Origin: Dastarcus helophoroides
Taxonomy: Eukaryota > Arthropoda > Insecta > Coleoptera > Bothrideridae
Assembly (NCBI GenBank): GCA_028583605.1
Contig: CM053325.1
Location: forward strand, 43,656,987-43,720,986
Direction of reading: 5' to 3'
DNA length: 64,000 nt
Each line of letters opens with the position of its first letter. Position 1 is the first letter of the stretch. Below, in pieces: positions 9,001-20,559 of this stretch. Position numbers and translations under genes: made by a program. The notes beneath the pieces are model-generated. The model did no database searches, was not told the origin of the DNA, and saw only the letters and a list, made by a program, of their open reading frames with translations.

Positions 9001-12000
9001 ATAGTAACAACTACATGAAGTTTCTTTTGATAGATTTTATGCAAATTAACTCCCAAATTAATTTTTTTTCATTTTTTAGTTTTTGGTAAACATAACTGGG
9101 ATGATTTGTAATTATTACTAATTAAATAAATAGTTGGTATTATTACCATCTGGACAAATTGTTAACATTCATAAATAATAATCGAAATTGAGCAAATACT
9201 CAACAGGGAGCCCGAAAAATTGGCAATTAAAAATATGTATTTCATAGGATGGTTTCCATGAAAATTTTCGGAAGTCTGAAGAGATATTAAAATAAAATTT
9301 TGTCCAGTAACGTACATCTATTGGGGGCACATTTTAAAATTATTTTCATTTTATTGCACCGATCATATACAGAGTGTTGACATAAACTTGTTTTTTTCAA
9401 AGCAAGAGCAAGAGCAAGATTCCAATTCAAATCCCCGCTGAGTGATTAATTACGTTTGTGCTCCCTTAAATAGAAGTTTTAAAGTGTGTCACCCGTTATT
9501 ATCCCAATTAAAAGGTTGCTTTTGGTGATATCTACCTAGTGCAAAAAATATTTCGTCGTAGAAAGAGAGTTTCAGGAGCCGTAGTTAGTATCTACCAAAA
9601 TTGAAATAAAAATATTTCAAGGGATGTCAAAGTACTGAAAACAAAATCAACTTTTTTCTTAATTCTCAACACACTGCATTTTAAAAACAAGGCGGTTCCG
9701 GAGCTATGTTGATATAAACTTTTTTTCTTCAAATTACGCAAGGATTATGTTCTTTAAGCGTCTTAAAAATAAAAACCACGTACGATACTTTTCGAAAAAG
9801 AAACTATTTTTTATTTGCATTTTCAATAAATAATTTTAGCTTAATTAATAAAATAAACCCTTTTACATATAGACCTATCAGTACTTGACTATACATATGT
9901 AATTAGAAAAAAAGCTCATCCCAAATTTGTAAAAATCCAAGAAAATAATCTTAAATTAAGCTTGTTGTAGTGGGGATGTTTAATACAAATAATAAATGAG
10001 TAGTAGTATTTCCAAATCCTCTGTGAAAAAGTGCTCTAATAACTTATTTTTTTTAATTCTTGCATATTTATCGATTAAAATACAAAAAAATTATTTTTTT
10101 TTCTAGTTTTTTTCAAATAAATCAAAAATTATTAACTTTTCTTCAGATTTATTTTTCATATAATTGTGCAGTGTAATGTAATAAGAAACTTTGCCTTATT
10201 TTTAAACATCGCAGGTCTTTAAATAAGTGAATATATTTATTGACCAGTCAAGAGTATTTCTATCTTCAAACGTACGACTTGCACAAGCTATATGGGCTAT
10301 CCTGTATACATACTGTGATGAGCAGCCGTCGTGATTAAATCCAGGTCACGTCGATTAAATGTGATGCGCGACCAAAACCAGCGATTATATATATTTTTTC
10401 AAAATCGTCGAATTTTGTTCATCTTTAAAAATTTTCGAAGAATAATTTACTTTCGATTTTAGGACCCAATTTGTCTACGTTGTGTTTAAAATTATTTTAT
10501 TCCAATACATTGTAACCCCAGCTCGTAGAGTCGACAGGGAAGTGTTATCAAATTCAAACAACAATTGACCTCAACGTTTTATTACAATTGGTCAAAAAAT
10601 AAATCAACAAAATTTCAAGTTTGTGATTTTCAAGTGTTCTTAAACATAATACAACAAATAAAAGTGAACCGGTTTGTTTCAACTTGTTTAAATTTGCTGG
10701 ACACAGATTTGAGAGAAATATTTCTTTAGAAAATGAAGAGAATTCATTAAGCACAAGTAATCTGACATTCTTTGTCTAACTCTTTCGCTCGTATATGGTG
10801 CGTCGGTTATTAATTTCTCAAAGTTTATTTTAACCCTAATAATCGCAATGCTTTCCCCAGCTGGGCCATTTAGTTTGTACTCGAAGGTTTTCAAACCAAA
10901 TGCAGCTAACTTTGTACCTGATTATCGGTGGGTGTTCGCTGGTTAGTTTGTACACAGAGGTTCTCAAACTATTTTCAGGTGTCTGTTTTTATTTCTTTTG
11001 TCGCTTCTTTATTCAAGCATACTTCACATAGCATACAGTTTCCTGTTAAAGCTTGGAGCTAACAATATCCAAAGGATAATGATACGAGAAAATGGAGCTC
11101 AAGCTTGGAAATGAATTCGTGATTTATCGTAATAAATCAAATTTATAAATGTTGATTCAATCTTACAGATCTCTTGTTCTCTCACTCTTTCTTTCTTTCC
11201 TTTGTTAACTTGTTCCTTTGTTTGTTTTTCTGTTTTTCTCATACCAAACTCAATCACTCGAACTCAAACCAGTGTCATAAAATAGACTAGAAATATTGTT
11301 CAGATTTCGTAGAAACTTTCTGAGCAGAATTTGCCCTTCCAAACGCTACATCTACTTCTACGGCTACTAGTCTAATAGAAGGGCGTTTTCTGGCTTAGAA
11401 AGTGGCTAAGCTTGACTTAGCACAAAAAAAAAACCATTTAAATTAAAGTTAGAAACTGGCAAGAAGTTCTCATTTCTTTCATCAAAACATCTCCCTAACG
11501 AGAGCTGATGCTGATACTGCTCGTTCACCTACGTTAGTACTCCCCATTTGTCAACAGATCTATAAGGCTCTCTTTGGGCCAGGTTGTCTTGTCCTATATT
11601 TTTGGGATTCAAGCAACCTACGAAGGAGAATCTGCGAATGAGGTAGCACTAGGTGAATACACCAAAACAAGAACTAGGTAAGAGCTCATTGTGGCTTATG
11701 CTTCTAGGATGTTAAGGTGTACAATGCCCACGTTTCTAGAACTTGCAGAACATCATCAGTAAAACCCAAATATATGTGTCTGCTGCCAGTTGCCGGACCT
11801 TTGTGGTGATGGGTATAAATTATTTTGGAACCCCTGGAAACTCAGCTTCCAACAGCAGAACACTAATATCGACCTTAAGGAAATGAAAATGTTTGTATGA
11901 AGCGAATGCGCTTTATTTCCTTTTTGTTTTCTTGTCTTTGTATTTTTTCTTTCTACTCTCTTTGTTTTTGTTTTTTTTTCTCTTTTTTTTTGTAACTGAG

Positions 12001-13261
12001 ACTGGTAGTTGCACCAGTCAGCGGTAGGGTTTTTGGCACAATAACAATTTTCTAACAACGACTTTCTCATTCATTCGGTTTGTTGTGGAATTTTTTTATA
12101 TTCCTTTCTCTTTTTTTTTGTACGCCCCCCAACCCCATATTGATCAAAATTAGGAACAAGTATTTCTCAAATTTTAGGAAAAGTTAATTAAATCATATAA
12201 GAGCGAAAAACCATTAAATAAAATCATGGGACAATTTAAAATTTACTTGCCTCTTTATCCCGTAGCAAACATCACATAAATGGCACTAAAACTTCACGTT
12301 GAACAGAAATAGAAGTTGTTTTTTTTTTGTGTTCATTCACGTTAATTAGCACAAACAGAAGCAGTTTTTTTTTTTTAAACTCCCGTATTTCGTACTCGTT
12401 TTTATAAGTTCGGAAGTTGACCATAATTTTTAAACTAATTTCATCGAAGTTTAGTTCTTGACTATAATGTTTAAACTAATTTCCTCGAAGGGTAGTACCG
12501 GACTCTTTTAAAATTGGTCTTTCGTGTTTTATGTTCACACCCCCTACCCTTAACTTCTGGGGACCAAAAGACATCCTCTGCATCTCGCTAGAGGGCATGA
12601 GGATGCAGAATTTCTACTAATGTAAATATTTCTAATCCAAATTAACCCTTAAATAAATTTTGAAAAGGATTCTAAAGTGCATATCAAACTGCAAACCCCT
12701 TTTGAATGCTGTCGTCCCTTTATCTTGCAAGTTTTACTTCGATAATTGAAATTTAAATAACTTACAATTGTACGTGTTTATAAGGGCGTTTTTTGAACGT
12801 CAAATTTCTCCAGTGTAACGCCATATGGCCTTGCCGAGATATTTGCTACGGTCGTCGCCGTTATCGGCACTTTACCCTTATTTACTACTCTTCTTTTCAG
12901 CGGTACTTCAAAACTAACATGTTAATTTACTCAGTTTAGGTATCTGTGCTTGAAACAAACCAGGCCTAACAAATAACCCTTATCTAATTTGTGAACGCTA
13001 AGAAATCTGTTTCTCACGCGAAACGTTAATTACAAAAAATATTATATAGTACAATATTTGTAGATTTAATATTTCCAAGAAAATATTGAATAAAATGCAA
13101 TTAAATAAACAAACGAGGAAATAGAACAGTTTAGTAGAACTCGACTCACCACAATACCATACCATATATTTTTAATTGAAACAAGTAGTTTCTAAAAAAC
13201 ATTCTGCAAAAATAGTGTATTTTCTAAGTCTGCTGTCGAAAAAGAATTTCTTTTGTGAACT
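9001..13261. other. Long AT-rich spacer
   Basis: No gene could be supported in these 4.3 kb. The minus-strand ORFs near 10554-10894 are open but unrecognised and lack splice context. The 11756-12070 minus ORF is a Lys/Thr-rich translation of a pyrimidine-rich stretch. Homopolymer T runs occur at 11970-12120 and 12315-12380. A GC-richer patch at 11330-11750 has short open stretches on the plus strand that I could not assign. A two-copy 41-bp repeat is at 12417-12498. Confidence 0.5.
12417..12498 (+). repeat. Two tandem 41-bp units
   Basis: The unit TTGAC(C/T)ATAAT...AAACTAATTTC(A/C)TCGAAG repeats back to back with a few substitutions. Confidence 0.8.
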
Positions 13262-13737
13262 ATGAATTTTGTAATCGTAAGTTCAAATAGAAATAATAAA
13301 CCTAGCTGGAGAAAATCAAACTTCTATACAACAGGATATCACTGCAACCCACCAATTTTACCAACTGTGGCTGCGACCTTCCAGTGGAGAAGATTACTTT
13401 CAATTGCCCCCAATATTTATACGGCAGACAAATATACTAGACTAACATCCATACGATGGTACACAGGATGTCCCTGTTTTAAGTGCCTTAAATGAAACAG
13501 GTAATAGAAAAAACAATTTTAAGCAAAAGGTTTCCTGTGAACATGTATCCGGAAACTCTTAATAAAAAACATACAAGGTGTTGAAATTTGAATTAGAAAA
13601 AAAGTTTTTATTTTTTCACTTTCAAGTTTTCTAAGATATTTAAACCAAATTTTGCACACATGGTGTATGAATGAAGGATTACAAAATAAAATAAAACTAA
13701 GTTTCTATTTCAACCAGTGGTGAAGTCACGAGTAATC
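13262..13737. other. Spacer, nothing recognised
   Basis: A 77-codon ORF on the plus strand (13262-13495) has no signal, motif or splice support and is not called. Confidence 0.5.
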
Positions 13738-13749
13738 TGTGATATTATT

Positions 13750-14024
13750 TCAAAGAAGTTTTCACCCCCATACCACATCGGCAATTAAATAAATAATTAC
13801 GCAATACGTATTCGCCAGCATTGAGATTTAAATCGATTTGAATCTGAATGTAGATGATGTCGATGCATCTTTTGCTAATAATTTTAGATTAGTACGCTTG
13901 AAAATGTCAGTTCTACTGGCGAAATACGTATCGAGTAATTATTTATGTAATTGCCAATGTGGTAAAGGGGTGAAACCTTCTTTGGACTTAATCTCAAGCC
14001 AAAGTGTTTAGGTCAGCGCTTTAG
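13750..14024. mobile_element. Foldback family C, complete copy with 12-bp target duplication
   Basis: Arms AAAGAAGTTTTCACCCCCAT... (left) and ...GGGGTGAAACCTTCTTTGG (right) are inverted repeats enclosing about 90 bp. TGTGATATTATT is present at 13738-13749 and at 14025-14036, a perfect 12-bp target duplication that fixes the ends. The right arm carries a hammerhead-like motif at 13893-13936. Confidence 0.82.
13893..13936 (+). ncRNA. Decayed hammerhead-like motif, family C
   Basis: TTGAAAA (one change each from CTGAAGA at two positions), TG, TCAG-TTCTA-CTGG hairpin, C, GAAAT, then ACGTATC. The same motif is on the minus strand at 8601-8640. The core bases C3 and G8 of a hammerhead are changed, so activity is not expected, but the layout is the same as in families A and F. 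Confidence 0.35.
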
Positions 14025-14366
14025 TGTGATATTATTGTAGGAAAAACGCGGTACACCACTGGAGAAATGAAATAAAATACCTATTTTGGGTACAGCATTT
14101 AACTGAATAAAAGTTATTTTTTAATATTTTTGCGTATTTGCCACTGATTGTGTCATGTCGTTGGTTTTGGAAAAAACATCACTCTCACTCGTACTTTCAC
14201 TAAGGAAAGTTCCAAAAATTTAAATTATGTCACAATAGTGACTAATATGAAAGAACGTTAAGAGTCAATTTTATCCAAAACTGTTAATTTATTTCATTTG
14301 ATCCAGTATCGTAGCATCTTAAACTTACCCCTCTTTGTGTTAGTCAGTGATTATTTAAAAACCTAC

Positions 14367-14723
14367 ATACATTGTATTCGAACAGTTCCTACGTAAAGCA
14401 TAAGGCAGTAAATGCCTTGCTTCACAATAATGCCCGCCCCACTCAGCCAAACTAAAATATCAAAAATTAGAGGAAATGCATTGGGCAACATTAGAACACC
14501 CTCCTTAAAGTTCCGACTTATCACCATGCGATTATCATATGTTTGGACCACTGAAAGAAACTCTAGGGGGTGAACGATTTCATGATAATGTTGCTGTTGA
14601 GACATTTGTGCGGAATTGGCTGCAAACACGCCTCCGTTCTTTTTATGATGGCATTAAAAAAACTTCCAATCCGTTGGGAAAAATGCATAAGAAAATCAGG
14701 AGATTATGTGGAAAAATAGTTAA
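14367..14723 (+). pseudogene. mariner-family transposase, 3' fragment, inactive
   Basis: Translation in shifting frames gives the C-terminal catalytic third of a mariner transposase. The LLHDNARPHS motif reads LLHNNARP, so the second catalytic Asp is Asn. A one-base loss follows ARP. The HPPYSPDLSPCDYHMFGPL motif has its Tyr codon changed to TAA (HPP*SSDLSPCDYH), although the third catalytic Asp in SPCDYH is present. GPLKETLGGERF and VRNWLQTR follow. An extra A in a seven-A run (about 14654-14660) shifts the frame before the normal ending GDYVEK and stop at about 14723. The N-terminal DNA-binding half and the terminal repeats are not seen. Confidence 0.92.
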
Positions 14724-15054
14724 TAACTTTCATATATGTATCTTGTACCAAAAAATTTTTAAAAACAAATTGCGGTTCATATTTGATTTACCCTCGTATA
14801 TTTCTTATCAGTTATATCCGACAAATACTCATAAAGCTGTAGCATATTAAACTCGTCTGTACAAATACTCCGGATACGGATTAAACAATAATCAGTTGTT
14901 ACTTTTGCTGGACTTTAAGGCGACAGCTACTCCCTAGATCTCTATCAGCAATCTGATACATATTTAAATTTTTGTCTATTGCACTTGCAATTTGACTTAT
15001 GGTTCTCACAGTAAAATTGTTTTATGAAAATGCCTTTATAATAGATACACTTAC

Positions 15055-15583
15055 CTAAGGAAGTCATTCCATGTTGAATATTTTCTTGAATTTGATCTGA
15101 GTAATCCGAATCCGGACAAAATAACACCGATATATCACAAGTCACATTATCATTTGTAAAAGTGTCTAGACAATACTGATCGAAAGAATAAAACTCATTG
15201 TAATAAGGCAAATAGATGTGTCCACTTTTTTGAATGTAGAATGTATCCGATTCGTAAAGACTGGGATTGAGTTTTACTCCGGAGCACCGTCCAAATGTTA
15301 AACCCATAGTCACATGCGTTGCTTTTAATATTTTAGTTTTTTCAAAAAGAGACAAACCAAAGGAGATTTTGGAGGTCTTGCAAGATTTATTTACCATTAT
15401 TTCATGTTCATTGCAACATTTTCTAATGCAAGATATCTTCGAACAATTTTCCGTAACATTAGAATGAATGGGTTTAAATTTTGTAACATAATTATTTTTT
15501 ATATTCTGCTGAGAAATATTTGAACAATATAAGGCATCACTGTAGGTTAGGCTTAAAATGTAAAGCAATATCACTGAAATCAT
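15055..15583 (-). CDS. Methuselah-like receptor ectodomain exon A
   Basis: This exon encodes 176 codons plus one base: a signal peptide (about residues 1-16, ending at SDA) and a cysteine-rich ectodomain of the Methuselah class of insect GPCRs. The hallmark CIRKCC is at residues 52-57, followed by NEHEIMVNKSC, GRCSGVKLNP (98-107), FYIQKSGHIYLP (115-126), QYCLDTF (136-142) and LFC (154-156). The exon ends TTA G|GTAAGTG, a phase-1 donor at Leu-Gly, where the first membrane helix normally begins. The ORF runs on into the intron to 14945, adding a short Cys-containing tail if unspliced. Exons B (29370-29925) and C (49077-49608) are homologous, on the same strand, with the same donor phase. No seven-helix exon was recognised in the remaining 15 kb to the left. 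It could be an alternative first exon or an orphan duplicate. Confidence 0.85.
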
Positions 15584-15738
15584 GTTCGTACAAGACTACT
15601 ACGAATTAATATGAGTACTAGTCTTTAAGATTTATCTTATCTACCATCCACATTGAAACGGATCACAACTTTTCATTCTGTTTAAAATTCAAATTTAATG
15701 ATAGCAGCTTCCAATAAAATCGACAAATTATGACTCGT

Positions 15739-15750
15739 CCTTTATATAAA
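15739..15750 (-). promoter_or_regulatory. Possible TATA box upstream of exon A
   Basis: The minus strand reads TTTATATAAAGG about 155 bases before the exon A start codon, in an otherwise irregular AT-rich context. It is suggestive of a private promoter for exon A, but AT-richness makes chance likely. Confidence 0.3.
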
Positions 15751-15759
15751 TGTAAACAA

Positions 15760-17401
15760 TGTCACCTTTAAATCATTGCTTGCAAACATTAGGTTAGTTT
15801 AAGTTTTTTATACAAGGTCTCAATTAAATTACGGTCGATAGTTATTTAATATGAATTTTATAACCATAATATGCAAAATATGTGATAATTTTTTGGTATT
15901 AAAGTATATTATTCTATTATTGCATCTAACAGCAGAATTTTATGAAGGATAAGAAACTTCTGCCAACTGATATTTACAAAAGAGCTGGACAAACAATTTA
16001 GCTCTGTAATTAATTGCAAATAATAGTTAAACATTAATAATTATCAGATCGCTAATTAAAAAAAGTGTTGATAGGTATTTTGCCAGCCAAATTCCTAACG
16101 CACTAATCTAACAAACGCATAATAAAATAACCATTCTAAATTAATATAATACTTTTAGTGGTAAAAAATGTAACAAACGTTTTCGCAAGAATGATTAGCT
16201 CTGCACTCTGCAGTAGCGCGAAAAAGGTTGGCATCTAGTTGCCACTGAAAAGAAAAGCTTGAAAATATCTCATTTTAACATTCTATTTCTATAACATATT
16301 TTTCAAGTTATAAAGTATAAATTGGAATTTTGAAAAAGCATTTGCTAACATACACCAAAACGTGATTTTACAAATATCAAACAACCTCCAGAAGTTGGAC
16401 AATTTTATTAACACATACCATCCTGATAACGAAATTGTATTTTTGCCTGACGTTAATTTAGGTTAGAATATCCGAAGATTGGTTTGAGGCTCACAACAAC
16501 TTTTCCAATAAAGATAATTTTCCATAGGCACGCCCCATAAATAATTTTAGATAATATTAAATAGATAATAGCTGGGAAATGGAGAAGAGTTACGATTTTG
16601 AATATTTAAAAAAAATGAAAAATAGATAACCTGAACGTCCAGCACATCGTGAAGTAACTCAAACAAAAATTACGTGCCATCGAATTTGAGTATAATTTGA
16701 ATTTTGTTTTTTTTTCAACCTAGTACTAAAGAAAAACATCGGGTGTTCAAATAAAAAAATCATAAAGTGGGCTGTAATTTTTGTTGGAAGAGGACGTAGC
16801 GAAAAGGGAATGCAATTATTTGTTGACTATTTTGGTTGATCCCACTGCAGTCTGGGTTGCATTCCTTTTGCAATTCAAATTTGGGTTGAAAGTTTAAAAA
16901 AGTTAAGCCGTCAAACAAATTTTTAAAATTAGAGTAGAATTTCTAATCTTTGAGTTAAAGCCAAAAGTGAAAAAACATGTAAACAAAGAATTTTATAAAT
17001 AATTTAAAAGTTTCACAAATATACTTAACAAAAAAATCGAAATTTCGAAAATAAGCATGAAAATTTCTTATAATTAAGTCAAAATTTGTAATAAGTCGAA
17101 ATTTTGATTCTCAAGTAGAAAATTAAAAAAATTGAAAATATGGTTAAACTAGCAATTTTAAAATTAAAAGAGAATATTTCGAGAAAAAAACAAAGTAAGA
17201 AGCTTCAAAAACCCCTAAATATCGAGCTGAAAATCGAAACATTGAGTAGAAAAGTAATAATAATAATTTAAAATAAAAAATAATTTCAAGATTTAAATAT
17301 AAATTTGAAAAAAGGCTAAATTAAAAAATCCAACATTTACAGCAGACCATGTCTCTTATCGCTAATTTTAAGAAAGAAAATTCTAGCTTACAGTCATAAT
17401 T
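15760..17401. other. AT-rich spacer
   Basis: No gene seen. Positions 16745-16870 match another window locus (see separate entry). Positions 17030-17330 are a patch of the degenerate GAAATTTC-type repeat. Confidence 0.5.
16745..16870. repeat. Dispersed repeat shared with 28836-28960
   Basis: Both loci contain AAGAGGACGTAGCGAAAA followed by a similar ATGC(A/G)ATTA(C/T)TT stretch. The 16807-16868 part forms a terminal hairpin (GGAATGCAA with TTGCATTCC). Probably a small non-autonomous element. Confidence 0.5.
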
Positions 17402-17596
17402 TTATAATAATTCAGATAAGTCGGACTCGCTGTGTCGCATGTCATCTGTGTCGGACTCGCACAGGGCCCAGAAACAGTCACTAAAATAATTTAAATCATC
17501 TTTACTTAGGCATTCATTCGCAATTGCGCTAAAATGTTCGATTACAACCCCAATTACTGCGTTGCGTGAACTAGTGCTACCTCCGAAAATATTCAT
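17402..17596 (-). CDS. Possible terminal exon of unknown gene
   Basis: A 64-codon open stretch on the minus strand, noticeably GC-richer than its surroundings, ends at a TAA (17402-17404). Immediately upstream the minus strand reads TTTTACATTATTTTATCTAG, an acceptable branch/polypyrimidine tract and AG acceptor directly before the ATG. The protein has a hydrophobic patch, Cys residues and an acidic/Ser C-terminus (DTDDMRHSESDLSELL). I do not recognise the family. It lies downstream of receptor exons B and C and upstream of A, so it could be a cytoplasmic tail exon, but there is no evidence that it is spliced to them. It could also be a transposon remnant. Confidence 0.3.
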   Translation of the reverse strand: MNIFGGSTSSRNAVIGVVIEHFSAIANECLSKDDLNYFSDCFWALCESDTDDMRHSESDLSELL

Positions 17597-17599
17597 CTA

Positions 17600-18218
17600 G
17601 ATAAAATAATGTAAAAGACAAATTTCATCTGAATTCTATCCTTCAGCCAAATCAAGTTTTTTATTTGAAAAAAATTATTACTATAAGGGTCAAAAACCTT
17701 GGAATGCAAGCCCCTAATTTTCCATAAAATATTTTTTTCTCAACAACTGTTATGATATCGAAAACACCACAGTATTTTGATAATCTTTGGCAAAATATCT
17801 ACTCACCTTATTAAAATCTAAATTTTGTCGTTAGAAACTTAGAAGAAGAGCAGGGGAAAACGGTGACTTCTGATACATTTTGAGCTGAATCTTTAAGACG
17901 ATTGAACCAAAAATTATTTTAAAGCAATATTTTAGGATTCCTAAAGATAGCTTTTTCAAATGATACCTCACACGATATATTAACTAAAACTTGATTTTTC
18001 AGTAACTAAATTAAGCGTTAGCTAGCGGCATCTGCGTGGGTCATCGAAAACAAACGTTGTGCAAAATTTAATTTTACGATACATAGTTTTCGAGGAAAAA
18101 AACGGACTGACGGATACGTGAGTTTGATTATCTTTATTGTATTATTTATTATTATGATTATTTCTGTTTTCTAAAAAAAAAAATAGAAATACGCTGATCC
18201 TAATTTGAAAGTGTTAGA
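17600..18218. other. Spacer, nothing recognised
   Basis: AT-rich sequence without ORFs or matches noted. Confidence 0.5.
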
Positions 18219-18507
18219 AATTTAGGTGCAGCGGAGTGGTCCTTAGTTATCTTCAAAAATTGAAATACTAATCTTATCCCCTGAAACCAAGAAGGATTAG
18301 AAAACGCAACTAAGGTTGCTCTAACGCGTTTCGATAGCCAAGCTGCTATCTTCAGAGAGATACTGAAGCATCATATATCATCTTCAGAGGGACACTTCAG
18401 TATCTCTCTGAAGATGACAGCTTGGTTAGCGAAACGCATTAGAGCAACCTTTGCTGTGTTTCCTATTCTTTCTTGCTTTCAGGGGACAAGATTTGTATTT
18501 CAATTTT
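18219..18507. mobile_element. Foldback element family A, copy 3
   Basis: Inverted relative to copies 1 and 2: the long unpaired end (GGAGTGGTCCTTAGTTATC) is on the left, and the right end is GACAAGATTTGTATTTCAA. Arms contain GGTTGCTCTAACGCG and CGCATTAGAGCAACC. The loop carries further copies of CATCTTCAGAG. Hammerhead-like motifs are in both arms: minus 18319-18359 and plus 18404-18444. Confidence 0.8.
18404..18444 (+). ncRNA. Hammerhead-ribozyme-like motif, copy A3 right arm
   Basis: CTCT, CTGAAGA, T, GACAGC-TTG-GTTAGC (stem II with mismatches), GAAAC, GCATT, AGAG. The minus-strand partner at 18319-18359 keeps GAAAC, GCGTT and AGAG. Confidence 0.4.
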
Positions 18508-20440
18508 TTACTATCAGAAATAACAAATGTTGAGAAAAGAACTTTCGATTGTAAAGTCGTAATTTTGGGAAAGAAAAAAGTGACAATTTCTAGAAACGTG
18601 GCATTTTCAGTTTAAAATCAACATTTTTGGCAAACAAAGGAAACATACCAAGCATATTGGGAAATAAATATATTGACGTACAATCGAGAAAAATAATTTA
18701 AAATACTAGAAGTTTGAATTCTGAATTTGGTTTAAAAAAGTCAAAATTTTCAAAAAAAGCTTTATAAGTGAATTTGCTCTTTAAACATTATAAAACATTA
18801 ATTATTGCTGCTTTTCCTTTCTTCACCATTTATTAATATTCAAACGGTTAATTGGGGATCGCTTCAGGCAGCAAAAGCTTTTGGTTCCGCCGGCTTACTG
18901 TTAAATGTTTAACTTGTTTTCAATATTTTTAACCTTAAACTGCTCTAAACTCAAAGCTTTCAAAAAAAACCAAATTTGTAAACTTAACATACCTATTTTA
19001 TTTTCAAGATTATTGCTGAAGCAAGTCTAAGTAATGTAACTATTAGAATTCTAACAGAAAAAAACTCATAAAGCAATGTCCAATATGTTCAATTTTTGAA
19101 GATTTTACATGTCTAAAGATGAAGACAGTGCTTGGTAATTCATTAAATAAGTACCATAGAATTGAAATTAGGCCTAGTTGTATAGCAGTCATCATCAACA
19201 CATCAAATAAGAGCATGGTTTACAAAGTAACCCTGCGTGTACAAACTATGGAAAATCCGTATAAGACCGACAGGCAAGGAACGTTATAAAATTTATAGTA
19301 AATAAAATAAGAAGTGTAGGTAAGAGCTTCCATTCTGTACATATAGCAATGTGTAATATTCCTAATCCAAAGATCCAAACTGCTGTGCAAAAATGCCTTC
19401 CGTATTTAGCGACATTATGGTTATATTTTATAAGGCGCCATACGAAAAATTTTTAATTTTATAATTATCAATATCCAATTATTAAAATCGATTTATGAAA
19501 ATCTTTCATTAATAGAACTTGTTTGAAACAGAAAAGCCTTTTTTGAGGGGCAACCCCTAAATTCAGAATTCAGATATCTAAGATGTTTGGAAATCTAATT
19601 TTTTGGATTAGTAGAATAAAAAGGGGGGATGGAGGTCGTCCCGTTTTCAATTGTGATGTCGAAAATTTTCTCTACGTATCAAATTCAAACACTGAACACT
19701 ATTCTACCTCTCTTTACCGCTTGGCTCCGATTGACGATGTAACAATTAAAATTGGATCTATTCAATATGCGTCACGACAACGACATATAATCAGAAAAAA
19801 TATTAAAACATTCACAGAACTTAATCAATCGTTTAAATTGTGAAAGAGAAATTATAATGTTTATAATGTAATATGTATATGCAATATTTTAACGCATTAA
19901 ATAATTTTTTTATTCAATAATCATGATTTTTTCTCAAGTTTCAAGACTTTGTCAAAAACTAAAAATTTACAGACATAATTAATTGTTTATTTATATTGAA
20001 TTAACAAAACATTGAAAAACTGTTTCCCTTTCAAAATTATTCTCTAGATACGCTATAGCTGCAGCGAAAATGTTTTGTCATCAATTATGTTTTTTAGCCG
20101 TAACTTGATTTTTTATAACAAGAAAAAGTGTGTGGGGCTTAGGTCTAGAAAGTAAGGAGATTCGGGATAATAATCAACTAGTTTAAAAAAAAATGAATCG
20201 ACGTTTTCGTCAATTATGAGTTCCCTTGTCACTGTGGTTCTTTTCTCAAATTTATTTCGTGCAATCGCTAAAAAATGCTTTTATCGTAATCAGTCTCTAC
20301 TCTTTGACCATTGAGCAAAAATTTAAAGCAACAAGTGATGAAATAAATAAAAGACACAACTGGACAATAATTGTACTGGTGCTTTCTTGGAGGATTGAAC
20401 TCATTTGCCAACTATCAGTTTTTTTTTAACAATGCACTTG
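18508..20440. other. AT-rich spacer
   Basis: Apart from the weak ORF at 19583-19843, nothing was recognised. A patch of degenerate GAAATTTTC-type sequence is at 18530-18770. Confidence 0.5.
19583..19843 (+). CDS. Unassigned 86-codon ORF
   Basis: Open from ATG to TGA with a more balanced codon composition than its surroundings (mixed Arg, Asp, Tyr and Ser codons). An AG-ending tract (ATATCTAAG) precedes the ATG, so it could be a terminal exon. No signal peptide, domain or paralogue in the window was found. It may be a transposon remnant or chance. Confidence 0.2.
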   Translation: MFGNLIFWISRIKRGDGGRPVFNCDVENFLYVSNSNTEHYSTSLYRLAPIDDVTIKIGSIQYASRQRHIIRKNIKTFTELNQSFKL

Positions 20441-20449
20441 CAAAGCTCA

Positions 20450-20510
20450 ATCCTATTATGCCCTTGGATCACTGCGAATAGGAGATGGGAGCAAAGCTAC
20501 GTACGTTTAT
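20450..20510 (-). mobile_element. Short 3' end of a jockey-like LINE
   Basis: CCTATTATGCCC...ATCACTGCGAATAGGA matches the sequence at the 3' end of the LINE at 21702-24840 (CCCATTATGCTT...AGCACTGCGAGTAGGA). It is probably an extremely 5'-truncated copy of the same family. Confidence 0.4.
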
Positions 20511-20559
20511 TCGCAGTTGTACGGTTTTTTTTTGTTAACAACGTTAGGCTAATTGGACG

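Noticed and set aside
11756..12070. 104-codon Lys/Arg-rich minus ORF
   Set aside because: Most of it is the translation of a pyrimidine-rich low-complexity stretch; no acceptor or conserved motif.
13262..13495. 77-codon plus-strand ORF as a gene
   Set aside because: No signal peptide, motif, paralogue or polyadenylation context; length is within chance for the region.
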